From contig CAVORW010000002.1 in assembly GCA_963698715.1 (NCBI GenBank), positions 1-64,000 of the forward strand: a stretch of 64,000 bases of DNA, given 5' to 3'. Shown in pieces: positions 16,933 through 24,411 of this stretch (the stretch's first letter is position 1; every line of letters starts with the position of its first letter). The DNA comes from CAWHJB01 sp963698715 (GTDB lineage Bacteria; Chloroflexota; Anaerolineae; Anaerolineales; UBA4823). Both the position numbers and the translations under genes were made by a program. The notes below the pieces were generated by a model. The model was not told the origin of the DNA, searched no databases, and saw only the letters and a list, made by a program, of their open reading frames with translations.

Positions 16933-18170
16933 GCATCCGCCCCCATGACGATCTGGAATTGATGAGCTTGCGCCGCTTGAGCGATAGTCTGGAGGCCACC
17001 CGCACCATGCTCCGCCAGGCGCAGAAGATCGCGCAGGAGACTCAAGAAGCCCTGGTTGGGCTAGCCAGCGAGTTCTGCGCCCAGGAGCTCCAGCCGCGCC
17101 AGGAGAAGAACGAAGATCTGAATCTGATCCCGGTCGCGGAGCTGGCCGCCATGCTGCGCGGCCGCTTCAAGAGCCTCAAGCTGGCTGCTACCAATGGATC
17201 TGCCGACCGGCTGGCCGAGGCCAACCGCGCTCTGCGTAAGCTGGGCGTCGAGCTGGAGAACCAGCGCAACCGGGCAGAGCAAGCGCATAAACACATCGAG
17301 CGCCTGGAGAGCCAGGTGCGCGCCCTGGAGCGCACATTGGAAAACGAGCGCCTGGCGCGCCGCGTAGCCCAGGCACCAGCTTTACCAGAGCCGAGCAAAA
17401 TACAGTCCCCGGATGCTGGAGCGGCAGCTTTTCAGAACTGGCTGACCGCCTGGAAATCTGACAACCGCAACTGGGAACGGGATTGCAAAGTCATCCTCTG
17501 CATCGGCGCAAGCGGCCTGTCCCTATCCACGGAGTTAGAGCAAGCGATTGCCCGCCAGTATGGCATCAGCGCGCGCACCACCCGCCGGGCATTATTGGAG
17601 TGCGTCGAGGCTAGCCTTCTGGATCAGGAAACCACCGCCACCCTGGATGGGCGCCCACCCCAGCGCTACTCCCTGACCGAAAAGGGGCGCTGGCTGTACC
17701 GTGAGCTCACCGGCGCAGAGCCACGTCTCCCCGAGCGTCAGGAGCTGCTTAAAGCACATAAGTCCGAGCGTCACCTGGCCTTGATCCTGAAAACTGCGGA
17801 GTTATTCGACCGTTTAGGCTTCATCGTCGAGCGCGAGCCGCTGCGTCTGGAGATCGAATCAAACCACTATTTCCTGCCCGATCTTGTGGTAAAGCGGGAT
17901 GGCGAGACCTACTATCTGGAAGTGGAGACCGGCGAAAAAGAGAAGGCCAGCCACAATCAGAAGTGGGTGAACGCCCTGGCAGCCGGCGGGCGCATCTGCG
18001 TGGTGACCGACAATATGAACACGCTGCGGCGTGTGCAGGGCAACATCGCTCAATGGTCGCGCTTTGAAGGCCGCAGCGTGAAACTGTATATCACCTGCCT
18101 GGCGACGCTGAAGTCCAGTACAGCGGGAATGAACCCTTGGTATGCAGTCAAACAATACCCACCGGGATAG
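16929..18170 (+). CDS. Winged-helix protein with a PD-(D/E)xK nuclease-like C-terminal domain
   Basis: 413 residues in three parts: an N-terminal coiled coil (about 5-140, heptad-rich, with QRNRAEQAHKHIERLESQVRALERTLENERLARR); a middle winged helix (about 195-265, RQYGISARTTRRALLECVEASLLDQE with a wing before YSLTEKGRWLYREL); and a C-terminal domain (about 275-400) with NHYFLPDLVVKRDGETYYLEVETGEKEKASHNQKW, which fits the D...E-x-E...K layout of the restriction-endonuclease fold. A winged helix plus such a domain resembles the replication-relaxation (MobC-like) family, so a relaxase helper or replication initiator is possible. The iteron array begins 4 bases after its stop, which supports a DNA-binding role at that site. 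Confidence 0.6.
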   Translation: MSIRPHDDLELMSLRRLSDSLEATRTMLRQAQKIAQETQEALVGLASEFCAQELQPRQEKNEDLNLIPVAELAAMLRGRFKSLKLAATNGSADRLAEANRALRKLGVELENQRNRAEQAHKHIERLESQVRALERTLENERLARRVAQAPALPEPSKIQSPDAGAAAFQNWLTAWKSDNRNWERDCKVILCIGASGLSLSTELEQAIARQYGISARTTRRALLECVEASLLDQETTATLDGRPPQRYSLTEKGRWLYRELTGAEPRLPERQELLKAHKSERHLALILKTAELFDRLGFIVEREPLRLEIESNHYFLPDLVVKRDGETYYLEVETGEKEKASHNQKWVNALAAGGRICVVTDNMNTLRRVQGNIAQWSRFEGRSVKLYITCLATLKSSTAGMNPWYAVKQYPPG

Positions 18171-18173
18171 GCG

Positions 18174-18341
18174 TGTCCAAAAAACAAACACTATGGCCAA
18201 AACGCTGTTTTGCTTGTCCATAACCCCATTTGTTGTGTCCAAAACCCGCTTTTCTACTGTCCATAAGGGGCTAAAACGTGACCAGAATCCCTTCAAAACC
18301 TGTCCAAAACCCCTTTTGGACGTCCAAAAAGACGGGTGTTC
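18174..18341 (+). repeat. Eight-copy iteron array, period about 21 bp
   Basis: Eight copies of a TGTCCAAAAC-like box start at 18174, 18194, 18215, 18236, 18258, 18279, 18301 and 18321, with steps of 20, 21, 21, 22, 21, 22 and 20 bases. Boxes read TGTCCAAAAA, TGGCCAAAAC, TGTCCATAAC, TGTCCAAAAC, TGTCCATAAG, TGACCAGAAT, TGTCCAAAAC and CGTCCAAAAA. All lie on the same strand and on the same face of the helix (two turns apart). Arrays like this are typical plasmid replication iterons or partition sites. The array lies between the winged-helix/nuclease gene and a ribbon-helix-helix gene, either of which could encode the binder. Confidence 0.72.
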
Positions 18342-18424
18342 CGTTAAGGGATCATTTCGGACAGCGGCCAACCAATCCGTCCTGCCCACCCAGTATTGGA
18401 ATCTATCCATCCTCCACCAAAATA

Positions 18425-18475
18425 CCTCCACAAATTGACACATACACACATGTAGATGTATAATGTCTGTGGAGG
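18425..18475 (+). promoter_or_regulatory. Consensus promoter framed by an inverted-repeat operator
   Basis: A perfect TTGACA (18435-18440), an 18-base spacer, and a perfect TATAAT (18459-18464). The promoter is framed by CCTCCACA (18425-18432) and TGTGGAGG (18468-18475), a perfect inverted repeat. The right arm includes the ribosome site of the ribbon-helix-helix gene. This fits autorepression of the toxin-antitoxin pair. Confidence 0.75.
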
Positions 18476-18483
18476 TGAATCCG

Positions 18484-18801
18484 ATGGGAAAAATGCACCG
18501 AGCACAGATCTTACTCGACCCTGAACAGCACACCGCCCTGGCAGATATCGCCCAGCGCGAAGGCACCAGCATTTCCGAGATCGTCCGCACCGCGGTGCAG
18601 GAATGGCTCGAGGAGCGCCAGGGTGACGAGCTCCTGCGCCGGCGCCTGGAAGACGTGGCAACCATCCAGACCCGCCACAAGGAAATGCTCGCCCAACGCG
18701 GCGGGCAGGCATTGGAGATCGATATCGACCAGTTGATCGACCAGCTGCGAGCCGAGCGCGGCGATGAGCTGCTGGCGAACATCCTCGGCGGAGCCAAATG
18801 A
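18484..18801 (+). CDS. Ribbon-helix-helix antitoxin-like protein (CopG/VapB type)
   Basis: 105 residues from the ATG at 18484 (a frame extending upstream runs into the promoter). The N-terminal 45 residues are a ribbon-helix-helix DNA-binding fold: HRAQILLDPEQHTALADIAQREGTSISEIVRTAVQEWL. The acidic and helical C-terminal half (DIDQLIDQLRAERGDELL) would wrap the toxin. The stop overlaps the PIN gene by 4 bases. It likely represses its own promoter at the flanking inverted repeat. It could also bind the nearby iterons, since RHH proteins serve in plasmid partition. Confidence 0.82.
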   Translation: MGKMHRAQILLDPEQHTALADIAQREGTSISEIVRTAVQEWLEERQGDELLRRRLEDVATIQTRHKEMLAQRGGQALEIDIDQLIDQLRAERGDELLANILGGAK

Positions 18802-19295
18802 TAGCGCCATCGATCATCGTGATTGACGCCAGCCTGGCCGCCAAAGCGGTGATCCCGGGCGCGCCACAGGGTGATGAAGTCCTGAAACGGGTAGCCGGCT
18901 GGCACCTGGGCCGGGCGCGCCTGGTCGCTCCGGATATCTGGCTGCCGGAGGTGGTCTCGGTGGTGCGCCAGGCGATCTACCTGCGCCTGATCACTCCTGA
19001 GGCCGGCAAGATGGCGACTGAAGATATCTTCCGGCTGGGCGTGGAAGTAATCCCTTCCGACCTGGACCAGTGCCAGAGTGCCCTGGCCTGGGCCGAACGC
19101 CTGGGCCAATCCAAGGCCTACGATGGCTTTTATTTGGCGTTAGCTGAGCGGCTAAGCGCAGAACGGCTCAAGGTCGAGCAGCTCAAAGTCGAGCGGCTCA
19201 AAGTTGAGCTGTGGACCGGAGACGGCCGGCTGTTCAACCGGGCGCACCAGCTCGGCGTTGATTGGGTCAGGTCGCTAACTGAGGAGTTTGCGTGA
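18798..19295 (+). CDS. PIN-domain ribonuclease toxin (VapC-like)
   Basis: 165 residues with PIN acidic residues in order: IVIDASLAAKAV (first Asp), LVAPDIWLPEVVSVV (Glu), SKAYDGFYLALAE (Asp) and LWTGDGRLF (Asp). It would cleave RNA, often tRNA or rRNA in this family, unless held by the upstream antitoxin. Between the third and fourth acidic residues there is an insertion of repeated Leu-Lys-Val-Glu units from a 15-bp tandem repeat; relatives have only a short linker there. The repeat might disturb activity. The pair is a plausible addiction module for the element. Confidence 0.8.
   Translation: MIAPSIIVIDASLAAKAVIPGAPQGDEVLKRVAGWHLGRARLVAPDIWLPEVVSVVRQAIYLRLITPEAGKMATEDIFRLGVEVIPSDLDQCQSALAWAERLGQSKAYDGFYLALAERLSAERLKVEQLKVERLKVELWTGDGRLFNRAHQLGVDWVRSLTEEFA
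19146..19205 (+). repeat. 15-bp tandem repeat inside the PIN toxin gene
   Basis: Four in-frame 15-base units: GAGCGGCTAAGCGCA (19146), GAACGGCTCAAGGTC (19161), GAGCAGCTCAAAGTC (19176) and GAGCGGCTCAAAGTT (19191). They encode ERLSA, ERLKV, EQLKV, ERLKV. The last three are nearly identical, so the expansion looks recent; the unit keeps the frame. Confidence 0.75.
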
Positions 19296-19322
19296 GTTTA
19301 GGTCGTTGGGTGGAAGATTGGA

Positions 19323-19826
19323 ATGAGAATTCTGCTGCGGACAGGTATGGCCTTTATCCTCCTTATCAGCGCTGCCTTCGCCGGCTGGGTGGCTTACAAA
19401 GGCTCGCAGCCCATCGGCGCTGCGCGCGATGATCCCAATCGCCGGGCTTTGGCTCCTTCAACTTCGCTCGGGACGGACCCGGGGGAGCTGAACTACTGGC
19501 AGTACATGGCCGACCGCCTGGTGGCCAGCCGGCAGACCTCGGCCAACTGCCACCGTACCCGGTTGATCTACCTGGCGGTTGCTTTACCGGCGTACCCGGC
19601 AATTTACACTTACGTTGCCCTCTATCCGGATAGCGTCCTGGCCCGCCACGTCCAGCCCGGGCCGCTCATCCCGCAGCCCATCCCGTGGGAGCAGGCTCCT
19701 GAAACCTGGTGGCGGCTGGTGGAAGAGGTCTCGATCCTGGCCTTCACCCAGCCGCAGCGGGATTACACGCCGGCAGTGGGCCAGCGGGTGGAAGTTGATT
19801 GGGAGTGTACTCTGCCTGCTAAATAA
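19323..19826 (+). CDS. Membrane-anchored protein of unknown function
   Basis: 167 residues with an N-terminal signal or anchor helix (about 5-25, RTGMAFILLISAAFAGWVA) and an outside domain. It resembles the other short anchored proteins of this element (16420, 23869) in size and layout, which suggests a part of the envelope-spanning apparatus. The stretch ALAPSTSLGTDPG (about 44-56) looks like an in-frame insertion of a dispersed repeat. No family recognised. No strong ribosome site is visible before the ATG. Confidence 0.55.
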   Translation: MRILLRTGMAFILLISAAFAGWVAYKGSQPIGAARDDPNRRALAPSTSLGTDPGELNYWQYMADRLVASRQTSANCHRTRLIYLAVALPAYPAIYTYVALYPDSVLARHVQPGPLIPQPIPWEQAPETWWRLVEEVSILAFTQPQRDYTPAVGQRVEVDWECTLPAK

Positions 19827-19869
19827 ATGATCTCGAAAATATGGCAGAATACTGCGCGCCAGTAGCCCC

Positions 19870-20230
19870 CTATTGGGTAACCCGCCCATTGCCGTACAGA
19901 AAAATAAATGCTCCATCGCTCAGTATCTGTGTTAGGACGTCAGCCAGGTCGAGGGTGTAGTCCGTCGTTACCTCGTCCACTGTTCGCTGCAAACTGTCTC
20001 CCAGGCCATTGTAATTTAACAAAGTCTCCTGTCCACTTACCTCTACCAGCCGGTTGGCGGAAGCATAGGAATAGGTCGTGGTGCTCACTTCATCTGTGAT
20101 GCTCACTAGATGGTTTTCAGTATCGTGCTTGTAGGTTTTGGCCCTGTCGCTCGTCTGTCTGACGTAAGAGTTGTAACTGTAAGGTATTACGCCCGCGTCA
20201 TCATAGGCACCATCAGAATTTCCATCCGGT
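19870..20230 (-). pseudogene. RHS-repeat fragment
   Basis: Minus-strand frame encoding RHS/YD repeats: TYKHDTENHLVSITD, TTTYSYASANRLVEVSGQ, LNYNGLGDSLQRTVD and LSDGAFIFLYGNGRVTQ. It lines up with the middle of the larger RHS protein at 21314-23245 (there LSDGTYTYLYGNGRIAQ) and stops before the RHS core domain. It has neither N-terminus nor toxin tip, so it is a broken relic, probably left by recombination between RHS copies. Confidence 0.65.
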
Positions 20231-20300
20231 GGATGTGAGGGTTAATACCGGTGACGAAAAATGGAACATGTTTATAGATTTCTGTTTTTTGAAAAACACA

Positions 20301-21299
20301 TTATGGACAGTGTAGCTGATCTGGTAGTAAATGCGATCCAACCGCTGTTTCAATATCTATAATATATAAGTCGCCACTTGAAATAACCAGCAAATTCCTT
20401 CCATCCGGGGATACATCTACCCAGTCAGCGTTCCTTATCTGTGGAAGCCAGGCGTAGAGACATTCTCCTGTAGCTGGTGCAACTGCCACTATCCCCCCTT
20501 CAGAGGTGTACGCAACAAAAGCAAGCCATTCTCCAGTGGGCAGCCAGACTGGACTATATAAACTCCAAGAAGAATTTTTCAGAATTTGAAAATAATCGGA
20601 ATTATCAACCTTCAACACATAAAGTCCGTCCAATCTGTAGCCATTTGCATTCTCCCCAGGAACTGTGAAAACTAATAGGTCTCCTCCTGGTGACCAATTC
20701 AAATCCATAAGTGTACTAGATCCCTGATACTGAAATTCTATAATGGGTATTTCCTTAGCCTTTTGCAAATCTACAATCTTGATTGCCAATGATTTTGCAT
20801 CAGGTTCTGTCATAACAGCAATCTGGTCTCCTGCAGGAGACCAGGATAAACTTTCTCCCTTCGTCAGAAACCTCATTCCGAAGTTCTCAAGATTTATCAA
20901 CCAGATTCCCTGTTTCTGAGGATCGGTTGGGATTCCTGAAACTGCTAATGTTTTACCATCAGGCGACCAATCAATCTGCATCGCGTAGAATTCTTCTCCT
21001 TTGGACGAACTTTCAATAACTGCAGGCACCCATTCTAAGGTTTCTTCCTCCCAATCATACAGATATATTTTTGTGGGCGAGGTTTGATCTCTCCTTTTCG
21101 TGGTAATCATCGCAATACGCTCTCCATCTGGAGACCAGTTCGCATCCCAAACAATTTGATCGGATAATAGTCGAACTGGATAAATTCCCACACCAGCTTG
21201 ATAGTTATAAGCTGGCAGATACCTCCAGAAAAAGAGGGAAATGCAGCCAATGATGAGAACAGTTGCTAGTAGAACCCAGAATTTGTACGTCTTATTCAC
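20301..21299 (-). CDS. Membrane-anchored TolB-like beta-propeller protein
   Basis: 332 residues. An N-terminal anchor helix (about 6-28, FWVLLATVLIIGCISLFFW) is followed by five or six propeller blades marked by PD40-type repeats: WDANWSPDGERIAMI, QIDWSPDGKTLAVSG, LSWSPAGDQIAVM, DLNWSPGGDLLVF, SPVWLPTGEWLAFVA and DVSPDGRNLLVIS. It lies 14 bases after the RHS gene on the same strand, where an immunity or partner protein would be expected, but it looks like a general surface propeller and not a known immunity fold. Its role is undecided. Confidence 0.72.
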   Translation of the reverse strand: MNKTYKFWVLLATVLIIGCISLFFWRYLPAYNYQAGVGIYPVRLLSDQIVWDANWSPDGERIAMITTKRRDQTSPTKIYLYDWEEETLEWVPAVIESSSKGEEFYAMQIDWSPDGKTLAVSGIPTDPQKQGIWLINLENFGMRFLTKGESLSWSPAGDQIAVMTEPDAKSLAIKIVDLQKAKEIPIIEFQYQGSSTLMDLNWSPGGDLLVFTVPGENANGYRLDGLYVLKVDNSDYFQILKNSSWSLYSPVWLPTGEWLAFVAYTSEGGIVAVAPATGECLYAWLPQIRNADWVDVSPDGRNLLVISSGDLYIIDIETAVGSHLLPDQLHCP

Positions 21300-21313
21300 T
21301 TTTTGCCCCTATA

Positions 21314-23245
21314 TCAGGGAATGGGAGGAGGTATAGGAGTTTCGCTCAGGGGTGGAATTGGGGTCCCGATTGGTGGATAAGGCGCAGGCGGCAATGGTAC
21401 AGGAGACGGACCGAGAGGTGGACCAGGTAACTTTAAACTAACATAAAACCGGTCTAACCAAATTTGATCAAGTCCACCAACAGAGGGTAGAGGGAGGATG
21501 GTATAACCAATTCCCCAATTTGCTATCATCCAATCCTTGGCTTCCCGTAAGTGCTCAAGGTAGAAAGGATTGAAACGCGTCACCAAAATATTTGTGTTCT
21601 CACCCTCTCGTATTTCACCAAATTGTGATTTTAAATCGTTTCTGAGTTGTTTTTCTACATAGCGAGCAAGAAGCTCACCTTGTATCGTCAAGCGAACAGA
21701 GCCTTGAGCCCAATGAGATACCTCGTGTCCGAACAATTGTAATCCAAACCCTTCCGGATTTGGACCGTTGATCACACGAGGATCATTGGATAATTGTAAG
21801 ATATCAATGAAGAGTGCGGTTCCCCAGCTAGGGCCGGGCCATGGTGTCCCAAACTCGATTAATATGCCATTTGGAAGCAAGGGTGAATCCTGGCATGATG
21901 GGTCTAAATATCCACCAGGCTGTGTCTTTCTAATTTTTTCGTCATGTTCATGAAAGAACTCTACGATCGCCCGGCCCGTCTGACTGGTTTTAGAAAGAAT
22001 GCTTAAGCTATTTTCTACCCAGTCTTTACAATTCGGATGCCCTCTACAGACCCATTTTCCGGAGGGATCGAGAAGATTTATCGGATTCCCTTCGGCGTAA
22101 TTCCATTTATTGAGCGAAAGTGGCCTAATATAATTTCCCTGCCACGAATCTTTGGTGAGGAACCTTCCAGTCACGGGGGAGTACATCCGGGAGCGCAAGT
22201 AAATTAACTTAATGTAACTGTCCACCCACTCGCCCGTAAATCCATAACTGCTTACCCCGCTCCCTGCGCTACCCAGCACTTCCCCATACGGCTGGTAGCT
22301 CTTCGAAAGAATCACATCCCCATTCACATCCGTCAGCAACCGCACGGACCCCAAGGCATCCCCGTGGAAATACTGTGGACCAGTTGCATCGTATTGGGCG
22401 ATACGTCCATTGCCATACAGGTAAGTATAGGTTCCATCGGAAAGGGCTTGTGTCAGGCCGGCATTCAGGTCCACGGTGAAATCGGTCGTTTCCCCATTCG
22501 CGGTCTCTCTCAGCCGGTCGCCCAGGCCGTTATATTGATAATTGACCGTATTCGAAGCACTCATGACGGAAATCAGCCGATTGGCGTGATCGTAAGCATA
22601 GGTGTTCACGCCTTCGGAGAGCAGGTTGCCGTTGTCGTCCCAGGTATAAGCCACTCCATTGACGTTAGTCAATCTGTTAGTCGTATCGTAAGTGTAGGTC
22701 GTGGTTCCGGAAGCAGTGATTTCACTCAAGCGGTTGCCAACCGCGTCATAAGTATAATGGAAGTAGTCTCCATAGCTATAATCGGCTGCGGTCAGGCGGT
22801 TAAGCGGATCGTAGGTATAGGTGATGGTCGGCGGGGCGAGGTAGGTCACGTCGACCGCGATCCAATCCAGCGAGAAGTCTCTATTCTTGGAACTGGCTAT
22901 ATTAATGATCCGCACCCGCAGGTTGGCATCATCCAGCTGCGCGCCAGTCCAGGTATGTCCCCAGGTATCCGAAGCGCTGCCCAGCAAATAGGTGGTTTCG
23001 GATGTAGTCAAGGGCGGGGTCGTTTGAGCGCTACTCCACGAGTTGCCTCCGTCCCAGGAGAGCTGGACGCACATTTGAGGCGAGTTTCTGGTGGAATCCG
23101 CCTTGGCGTCCATCCGGACCACGATGCCCTGGATCTCCGCATCGGCTGGGACGGAGAGCCCAAAGTCATAGAACTGGTGTTTATCTTTTCCGGCATCCAT
23201 ATTGGGCAGCACCGTTGAATTCAGGCGGCTGGCGTACGTGAGCAC
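21314..23245 (-). CDS. RHS-repeat protein with HExxH metallopeptidase-like C-terminal domain
   Basis: 643 residues from a GTG start; an in-frame TAA lies six codons upstream, so the usual long N-terminus is missing. Residues 1-140 are a beta-sandwich-like domain, 140-280 are YD repeats (YTYDPLNRLTAADYSYGD, YDAVGNRLSEI), and the RHS core follows (GDALGSVRLLTD, RSRMYSPVTGRFLTKDSW, LNKWNYAEGNPINLLDPSG). After the PxxxxDPxG cleavage region comes a variable tip of about 240 residues containing LFGHEVSHWAQGS (zinc HExxH) and a downstream Glu in GELLARYVEK, i.e. a metallopeptidase-like toxin layout. It ends in a Pro-rich tail. No signal peptide, so export is unexplained. Confidence 0.8.
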   Translation of the reverse strand: MLTYASRLNSTVLPNMDAGKDKHQFYDFGLSVPADAEIQGIVVRMDAKADSTRNSPQMCVQLSWDGGNSWSSAQTTPPLTTSETTYLLGSASDTWGHTWTGAQLDDANLRVRIINIASSKNRDFSLDWIAVDVTYLAPPTITYTYDPLNRLTAADYSYGDYFHYTYDAVGNRLSEITASGTTTYTYDTTNRLTNVNGVAYTWDDNGNLLSEGVNTYAYDHANRLISVMSASNTVNYQYNGLGDRLRETANGETTDFTVDLNAGLTQALSDGTYTYLYGNGRIAQYDATGPQYFHGDALGSVRLLTDVNGDVILSKSYQPYGEVLGSAGSGVSSYGFTGEWVDSYIKLIYLRSRMYSPVTGRFLTKDSWQGNYIRPLSLNKWNYAEGNPINLLDPSGKWVCRGHPNCKDWVENSLSILSKTSQTGRAIVEFFHEHDEKIRKTQPGGYLDPSCQDSPLLPNGILIEFGTPWPGPSWGTALFIDILQLSNDPRVINGPNPEGFGLQLFGHEVSHWAQGSVRLTIQGELLARYVEKQLRNDLKSQFGEIREGENTNILVTRFNPFYLEHLREAKDWMIANWGIGYTILPLPSVGGLDQIWLDRFYVSLKLPGPPLGPSPVPLPPAPYPPIGTPIPPLSETPIPPPIP

Positions 23246-23768
23246 GACCAGCAGGATCTTCTTGAATTAGAGCGGGAGAAATGACCGGGATTTCAATCTG
23301 GGTATTCCCCCTGGGTGATCCTGGTATGATCATACAAAAATCAAAGAAGTTTGTGTAGTGAGATTAATCACAAAACATTATGACAAATATCGTTTCTCAG
23401 CATAACTTGATATATGCCTACTTCAATCAAATTTAATTTCGCGTGTCCCCGAGACCTATTGACAGAGAAGGCAACTCAAGAGATTCACCCTTTATCAAGT
23501 CGCAACCGAATCCTGTAGAAGGTGCTTTGCAACAGAGGTATGGATTGGGAATTATGCCACCAACATTGAAAATACTGGGCCTTTTCATCGAAGGGACTCC
23601 TGCCTCAACTGTTACGGGACAAACTTCCCCGTCTCTGCGGGACAAACAGTCCTTGCTTTCCCCCTCACTTCCCCTGTACAATAACACCATCAGCCAGGCA
23701 GAAGACCTAACCGGCTGACCCAATTCCATAACCCCTTCGCTCACTACACGTTTGGCCCAGGCTGCCAC
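23246..23768. other. Gap between the RHS locus and the transfer operon
   Basis: About 520 bases with no convincing gene; both-strand open frames here lack ribosome sites and family features. Two direct copies of GGGACAAAC occur at 23616 and 23639. The stretch is the probable right junction of the inverted RHS insertion and should hold the promoter of the transfer operon. Confidence 0.4.
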
Positions 23769-23847
23769 GGCCCCTGGGAGATTGCACGAGAGCGCACGGA
23801 GCCACCTTAATCGGGCTCTTTGCTTCGCTCGTCGTCTCCCAGGGGCC
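23769..23847 (+). terminator. Long hairpin with T-rich tail just before the transfer operon
   Basis: GGCCCCTGGGAGA (23769-23781) pairs perfectly with TCTCCCAGGGGCC (23835-23847); the inner arms pair partly as well (ACGAGAGCG with CGCTCGT, GGAGCC with GGGCTC). The tail is GTTTTGTTTTC. The start codon of the next gene is only 21 bases away. It is therefore either an attenuator in the operon leader or a barrier against read-through. Confidence 0.6.
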
Positions 23848-23868
23848 GTTTTGTTTTCGGAGGTTTGG

Positions 23869-24411
23869 ATGGAGATCACGCTTTCGAAACGCTTATTTTT
23901 TTTCATCATCTTTCTGCTTGCTCTGTCGGTCGTGACGGCAGTTTTGACCCTCCCGCGCCTGACTGGCAAACCGCTCGCCCAGGCTGTCGGCCCCGACTCT
24001 GGGCGAGCGGCGGCGGTAGCAGGCGCGCAAGCTTTTTACACGGTCGATTACACCACCGGCCCCGACAGATGGGCGGCCCGGTTGTGCGCCCTGAGCACCC
24101 GGGCAGCTTGCGAGCTTTACCAGAATACCATCGCCCCATTCCTGTGGGCGGATTTCAACACCGCCAGAACGGTCGTCAGCGCAGAAGTGAATCAGCCGGT
24201 CCTGCTGGCGGAAGAGCTCGCCGACAGCCGGTCAGATGCTCCTATGCAAGTCTGGCAGGTGCTGGTGAGTCTCTCGGCGCCCTGGCCACAAGGGGATGGG
24301 CAGACATCCTTCCCGGCGCATGTGCTGGTGGTACGCGAAGATGAGCAATGGAAGTTCGAACGCTTTTTACTCAACGATGAGCTGGTCAAATACAACGGAG
24401 GAGAACAATGA
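23869..24411 (+). CDS. Putative TcpC/VirB8-like conjugation protein
   Basis: 180 residues from the ATG at 23869 (ribosome site CGGAGG; the longer frame starts inside the hairpin). An N-terminal membrane helix (about 8-30, FFFIIFLLALSVVTAVL) is followed by one domain of about 140 residues with the helix-then-strand layout of the NTF2-like fold used by VirB8 and TcpC. The C-terminal part reads PAHVLVVREDEQWKFERFLLND. It starts the operon that leads to the VirB4-like ATPase, the usual place for such a scaffold protein. The fold assignment is by pattern and context only. Confidence 0.5.
   Translation: MEITLSKRLFFFIIFLLALSVVTAVLTLPRLTGKPLAQAVGPDSGRAAAVAGAQAFYTVDYTTGPDRWAARLCALSTRAACELYQNTIAPFLWADFNTARTVVSAEVNQPVLLAEELADSRSDAPMQVWQVLVSLSAPWPQGDGQTSFPAHVLVVREDEQWKFERFLLNDELVKYNGGEQ

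Noticed and set aside
18174..18341. CRISPR array because of the regular repeats
   Set aside because: Repeats are about 10 bases with a 21-base period, far too short for CRISPR repeats and spacers.
18142..18438. Open frame across the iteron array with a 7-residue repeat
   Set aside because: The repeat is the 21-bp DNA period read as codons; the spacing varies (20-22) and there is no ribosome site.
17859..19109. Long minus-strand frame opposite the nuclease-like gene, iterons and toxin pair
   Set aside because: Antisense to genes with clear families; it has no start signal or family features.
22364..23218. 284-residue plus-strand frame opposite the RHS gene
   Set aside because: Complement of repetitive YD-repeat coding sequence; composition and motifs belong to the minus-strand gene.
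23433..23969. 178-residue minus-strand frame before the transfer operon
   Set aside because: It crosses the attenuator hairpin and the start of the anchored protein gene and resembles no family.
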